Both the position numbers and the translations under genes were made by a program. 64,000 nt of DNA from the NCBI RefSeq assembly GCF_002899715.1, contig NZ_PPEK01000006.1, positions 1 through 64,000 of the forward strand, read 5' to 3'. The notes under the pieces were generated by a model. It did not search any database. It was not told the origin of the DNA and worked only from the letters and a program-made list of their open reading frames with translations. This document shows positions 60,359-64,000 of this stretch, in pieces (position 1 is the stretch's first letter; every line of letters starts with the position of its first letter). The DNA is from Enteroscipio rubneri (GTDB lineage Bacteria; Actinomycetota; Coriobacteriia; Coriobacteriales; Eggerthellaceae).

Positions 60359-61708
60359 TCACCAGCTAAAACCTATGATCTGGAAGAGCACGAGCGTGTA
60401 GAGCGCCAGGAAGAGTACGGCGGCAACGCCAATTCCCAGAGCCTTGAGTACCGTTGTCTTCGTCTTGTCGCCGCTCACGTCTTCCTCGATAGCATCCCAG
60501 GCGTCGTCGACGGTGACGATGCCGAGCAGTACGCCGTGCTCATCGACCACCGGCATGGCGGGCAGGTCGTACTTGAAGATGTCGGCGGCCACCTCCTCCT
60601 CGGTTTCCTCGGGTGGCACTGAGATCACGTCGTCATACATGACCTCTCCCACCGGCTTGGCGTCGTCGGTGAGCACGAGGGTGCGCAGCGATAGCACGCC
60701 CGTGAAACGGTCGTACTCATCCAGCACATATACGTAATGTACGGTGGGATGATCCTCGTCAAGCTCGCGCAGCACCTCGATGGTCTCTCCCACCGTCGTA
60801 TCCTCGTGCACGGCCACGAACTGCGTGGTCATCATGCCGCCAGCCGTGCCGTCCTTGTAGCCCAAAAGCCGTCTGATCTCGGTGGCGTCCTCCATGCCCA
60901 TGAGGCGCAGCAGGGTCTCGGCCTTCTCGTAGGACAGGTCGCGTACAATGTCGGCAGCATCGTCGGGGTCCATGTTGCCCAGAAGCCCTGCGGCGCGGGC
61001 GTCGTCCAAATCCTCGATGAAATCGGCCTGGTATTCGTCTTCCATCTCCGAAATGGCCTCGGTTGCCTGGGCATCGTCGAGATGCTCGAACACCGTTGCG
61101 CGCTGCTGGGGGTCCAGCTGCTCCAAGATGTCGGCCACGTCGGCAGGGTGCAGCTCGTCCAAACGCTTATGGGTAACGGACAGCTGCACCTCAGATAGGT
61201 CGCGGTCGAGCAGGTCCATGTAGTTCCACGCGATGATCTGTTCGTCGATGCGCTTGTTGAAGGCCTTCGCCACGGCCACCGCAGCATGCTCGACCCAGGG
61301 GGCAAGACCGCGCAGGATGCCGCGCGTGCCCACTTCGGCGCCCAGCAGGCGCAGCTGCGAGCCTGAAACGGAGAGTTTGAGATCGTTGACGCGCACGACC
61401 TTCATGCCCTGCGTATCCACGATCTGACGGTTCAGCAGGTCGCGTGCCAGCAAAACCTCGTCAGGTTGCAGATAGCTGAAGCGTATGTCGTGGCTTTCCA
61501 CGGCAAGCCGGATGCCGTCATCGTCAAACTCGTCGACGTACTTGCGCCACGAGATCATGAACGGCACTTTGCCCGGCCCTTGGAAGGCCAGGCTGGTGAT
61601 GCGGGGAAACACCTCGCCGGTGGAAATGGCAAGGTCGGAGATCGTGCCGATTTTCTCGCCGGTCGCGTCCACGACAGGCTTGCCCAGCATTTGAGAGAGG
61701 TAGAGCAT
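60359..61708 (-). CDS. PRC-barrel, MgtE_N and CBS protein with C-terminal membrane anchor
   Basis: A 449-aa protein: a PRC-barrel (residues 1-80, LYLSQMLGKPVVDATGEKIG), a second PRC-like or linker part to about 150, an MgtE_N superhelix (190-290, HPADVADILEQLDPQQRATV, AADIVRDLSYEKAETLLRLM), two CBS domains (300-415) and one membrane helix (LGIGVAAVLFLALYTLVLFQ). It has the Mg-sensing cytosolic parts of MgtE but not its five-helix channel. It is coupled to the NRMT gene, so it may gate or stabilise that transporter. ATG at 61708 has AAGGG eight bases upstream. Confidence 0.88.
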   Translation of the reverse strand: MLYLSQMLGKPVVDATGEKIGTISDLAISTGEVFPRITSLAFQGPGKVPFMISWRKYVDEFDDDGIRLAVESHDIRFSYLQPDEVLLARDLLNRQIVDTQGMKVVRVNDLKLSVSGSQLRLLGAEVGTRGILRGLAPWVEHAAVAVAKAFNKRIDEQIIAWNYMDLLDRDLSEVQLSVTHKRLDELHPADVADILEQLDPQQRATVFEHLDDAQATEAISEMEDEYQADFIEDLDDARAAGLLGNMDPDDAADIVRDLSYEKAETLLRLMGMEDATEIRRLLGYKDGTAGGMMTTQFVAVHEDTTVGETIEVLRELDEDHPTVHYVYVLDEYDRFTGVLSLRTLVLTDDAKPVGEVMYDDVISVPPEETEEEVAADIFKYDLPAMPVVDEHGVLLGIVTVDDAWDAIEEDVSGDKTKTTVLKALGIGVAAVLFLALYTLVLFQIIGFSW

Positions 61709-61949
61709 ATGCATGTCCCTTACTGTCCTGCTCATGATCGACATCCGGCATGAACGCTCCGCCGCACGTTCGTCGTCCGTGCGGATCGTCAGAACATTGT
61801 CGCATCATGAAGCGCCGCAGCCGTCCTTCGACTGCCGGCGTAAGGGAGTCGAAGGAGAACTACTTACTGTGAGGCTTCGATTTTCGAACCTTCAAGTACG
61901 TTCCTTTCCTTCGAGTGCAAGACGATCGTCGTCGCACGCGATCTTGAAA

Positions 61950-62033
61950 TGGTGCCCGAGGCGAGAGTCGAACTCGCACGTCTTTCGACAACGGTTTTTG
62001 AGACCGCCGCGTCTGCCATTCCGCCACTCGGGC
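61950..62033 (-). tRNA. tRNA-Leu (anticodon CAA)
   Basis: An 84-base class II tRNA with encoded CCA and a variable arm. Acceptor GCCCGAG pairs with CTCGGGC, and loop CTCAAAA gives anticodon CAA. TATAAT on the minus strand at 62049-62044 is its -10 box. No integrated element is visible at its 3' end. Confidence 0.95.
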
Positions 62034-62247
62034 GCAACCTGAGATTATACCCGAAGGACTGAGGCTCGTCGAGCGCAAAGTTATTCGCTCCACCCGGGTT
62101 CGGCGACAAACGGTCAACGATGCTCTGATGCCCTGGCGCAGGATTACAACAAGCATCATAATGAATCCCAACTACGGCCGAGGCGGGCATAGACCCGCAC
62201 TGCGCCGGCATCGGCGCCAGCGCACGCGACGGAGAGGCGGATGCTCT

Positions 62248-63675
62248 ATGGACAACGCAGAACTCATCGGCAGGATCGACGCGTATCTTGAGGACAACTG
62301 GGAGGCGATGATCGGCGACATCGAGACGCTCGTCCGCATTCCCAGCTTTGAAGATCTCGATAGGAAAGCTGCGGGTGCGCCGTTTGGCCCGGGCCCTCAG
62401 GAAGCGCTGACGACGGCGCTCGAACTGGCAGGCGACATGGGATTCCAAACGCACGATGCCGAAGGCTACATCGGATTTGCCGACTTTCCGGGCGACAGCG
62501 AGACGCAGATCGGCATCATCGGGCACATGGACGTGGTTCCGGCCGGTCCCGGTTGGACGTTCGAACCGTATGCGGTCACGCGCAAGGACGGTTACCTCGT
62601 CGGGCGCGGCACGCTTGACGACAAGGGCCCGAGCGTGGTGGCGCTGCACGCCATGAAGTTCTGGAAGGATCTGCAGGATGCGGGCGAGGCGCCGCGGTTC
62701 CCCTACACCGTGCGCTTCCTGTTCGGCGCGAACGAGGAATCGGGCATGGCCGATGTTGCGTACTACCACGAGCATTACGACGATCCCTCCTTCCTGTTCA
62801 CGCCCGATGCGGAATTTCCCGTGTGCTACGGTGAGAAAGGCGGCTACGACGGTGTCATCACAAGCAAGCGCATCGAAGAGTGTGCTCGTGTGATTGCAGA
62901 ATTCGAGGGCGGCGCGGCTACGAATGCGGTTCCGGGTGTCGCCTATGCCGTCGTGAAAGCCGACGCAAGCCAGCTGCCGAACACCGATCGCATCACGGTG
63001 AGTGCCGCCGGCGAAGGCTTGGCCCGTCTGGAGGCTGTCGGCAAGAGCGCGCATGCATCCACGCCCGACGAGGGCATCAACGCTATCGGACTCGTTGTCG
63101 ACTACCTGCTCGAAAACGGGCTATGCGGTGCCGATGAGCGCGCCTTCCTGGAGCTCGATCAGAAGCTGCTCAACCACACCGATGGCTCCGGCATCGGCAT
63201 TGACAGCTCCGACGAGTACTTCGGCCCGCTCACCATCATCGGCGGCACCATCAAGCTGGACGACGGACGGTTCGTCCAGACGCTCGACAGCCGCTTTCCT
63301 ACATCTATCACGGCCGATCGCATCACCGAGCGCCTGCGCCAGCTGGCGGGCGAGATTGGCGCAACGTTCGAAAACACGCTGCTCATGGAGCCATTTTTGG
63401 TCAAGCCGGACAGCCCCGTTATCCAGGCGTTGCTCAACGCCTACAACGAGGCCACGGGCGAGGATGCCAAGCCCTTCACGATGGGAGGCGGCACGTACGC
63501 CCGCGAGTTCAAGAGCGGTGCGAGCTTCGGACCCGAAAAACCTTGGGTAAAGGATCCCGCGTGGGTGGGCACGATGCACGGTCCCGATGAGGGCATCAGC
63601 GAGGAGCTGCTGAAGCAGGCGTTCAAAATCTATGCGCTGACGCTTGACAAGCTCATGCAGCTCGACCTGCAGTAG
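62248..63675 (+). CDS. pepV: M20-family dipeptidase (PepV-like)
   Basis: A 475-aa zinc dipeptidase. The metal-site motifs are IGIIGHMDVVPAG (His, Asp), GRGTLDDKGPSVVALHAMKF (Asp), GANEESGMADV (Glu-Glu) and, near the end, GGGTYAREF with a last His in TMHGPDEG. The lid domain lies between residues 180 and 370. It hydrolyses dipeptides after uptake, supplying amino acids for fermentation. GGAGAGG precedes the ATG at 62248; the frame stays open to 62128. Confidence 0.93.
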   Translation: MDNAELIGRIDAYLEDNWEAMIGDIETLVRIPSFEDLDRKAAGAPFGPGPQEALTTALELAGDMGFQTHDAEGYIGFADFPGDSETQIGIIGHMDVVPAGPGWTFEPYAVTRKDGYLVGRGTLDDKGPSVVALHAMKFWKDLQDAGEAPRFPYTVRFLFGANEESGMADVAYYHEHYDDPSFLFTPDAEFPVCYGEKGGYDGVITSKRIEECARVIAEFEGGAATNAVPGVAYAVVKADASQLPNTDRITVSAAGEGLARLEAVGKSAHASTPDEGINAIGLVVDYLLENGLCGADERAFLELDQKLLNHTDGSGIGIDSSDEYFGPLTIIGGTIKLDDGRFVQTLDSRFPTSITADRITERLRQLAGEIGATFENTLLMEPFLVKPDSPVIQALLNAYNEATGEDAKPFTMGGGTYAREFKSGASFGPEKPWVKDPAWVGTMHGPDEGISEELLKQAFKIYALTLDKLMQLDLQ

Positions 63676-63690
63676 GAGGGGCTCGCATAA

Positions 63691-63729
63691 GCGCTCGGAG
63701 CACCAGCAGGCACCTGTAGCTCCGAGCGC
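63691..63729 (+). terminator. Hairpin after pepV
   Basis: GCGCTCGGAGC (63691-63701) pairs with GCTCCGAGCGC (63719-63729), 15 bases after the pepV stop; no U-tract. Confidence 0.7.
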
Positions 63730-63902
63730 AGCGCCTCAAGCGGCCAGAACTTGCCGCGTCCGGCACAGCGCCGTATGCGGTCCGCACCTCGCCATCTCCG
63801 AATCAAAGCTGACCCCGCCTCGCTTCGTGCCATGCTGAACGATTGAAGCAGGTCGTTGAATCTGCCCGTACCCGAGCGGATTCGCAAAGGAAAGGAACGC
63901 AC

Positions 63903-64000
63903 ATGGTCGATACCGTACCCGACGACTTCACACCTTCTCTCGGCATAGCCGATGCGGAAGGGCTCGAGGATGTCTGCGATGGCCGCATCGAGCTTGAAGG
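63903..64000 (+). CDS. Start of an unidentified gene, cut by window end
   Basis: An open frame begins at ATG 63903 with AAAGGAAC upstream and stays open to the window end (32 codons). It starts MVDTVPDDFTPSLGIADAEG and is acidic. The part seen is too short to identify. Confidence 0.5.
   Translation, partial: MVDTVPDDFTPSLGIADAEGLEDVCDGRIELE

Overview
The window is high-GC actinobacterial DNA and reads as an Eggerthellaceae chromosome, most likely Eggerthella lenta or a close relative. The grounds are a Pkn/FHA/PP2C cell-envelope cluster of actinobacterial type, Tat-exported FAD reductases paired with LuxR regulators that carry a polytopic membrane domain, a molybdopterin oxidoreductase operon with its own TorD-like chaperone, IorAB plus a phenylacetate-CoA ligase, and an NRAMP-related magnesium transporter of the kind described from E. 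lenta. Four perfect and one near-perfect parS sites (TGTTTCACGTGAAACA) lie between 24.6 and 49.7 kb, so this is probably the origin-proximal part of the chromosome.

Layout. 1-5989: right end of an integrative element in the 3' end of tRNA-Arg(CCU), with a broken replication ATPase, a primase, an HTH_17 protein, an Xre repressor, a zinc-ribbon protein and a tyrosine integrase. 6134-13853: envelope and signalling operon (two FHA proteins, PP2C phosphatase, a single-polypeptide FtsW/RodA-transpeptidase fusion, PASTA kinase). 14311-19520: molybdoenzyme operon (catalytic subunit, 4Fe-4S subunit, NrfD anchor, chaperone). 19812-26826: TetR regulator, EamA exporter, ABC1 kinase, a two-gene encapsulin/encapsulated-ferritin nanocompartment, UspA, tocopherol-cyclase-like protein. 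27015-32041: degenerate HsdM-like protein, then a LuxR/flavoprotein pair.

32305-40481 is a complete 8.2 kb integrative element bounded by 33-bp identical repeats of the tRNA-Phe 3' end. It carries a candidate defence cassette (PD-(D/E)XK-like nuclease, small protein, zinc-ribbon membrane protein, divergent Xre and a TIGR02391-like protein), a small-terminase-like protein, an IS110-family DEDD recombinase translationally coupled to HTH_17 and Xre genes, a second zinc-ribbon protein and a second integrase. The order Xre/HTH_17 diverging from zinc-ribbon protein/integrase/tRNA is the same in both elements, although they use different tRNA genes.

40710-64000: housekeeping and metabolism. A 48-aa TatA, TetR, PurE, a zf-TFIIB protein, IorAB with a GGDEF protein and PaaK-type ligase (aromatic 2-oxoacid oxidation), a sodium:solute symporter, a second LuxR/flavoprotein pair, a YdcF protein, an NhaC antiporter, an Rrf2 regulator, an NRAMP-type Mg transporter coupled to a PRC-MgtE_N-CBS protein, tRNA-Leu(CAA), and a PepV-like dipeptidase. 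The Tat-dependent reductases, the molybdoenzyme and IorAB fit an anaerobe that respires varied organic or sulfur acceptors and ferments amino acids.
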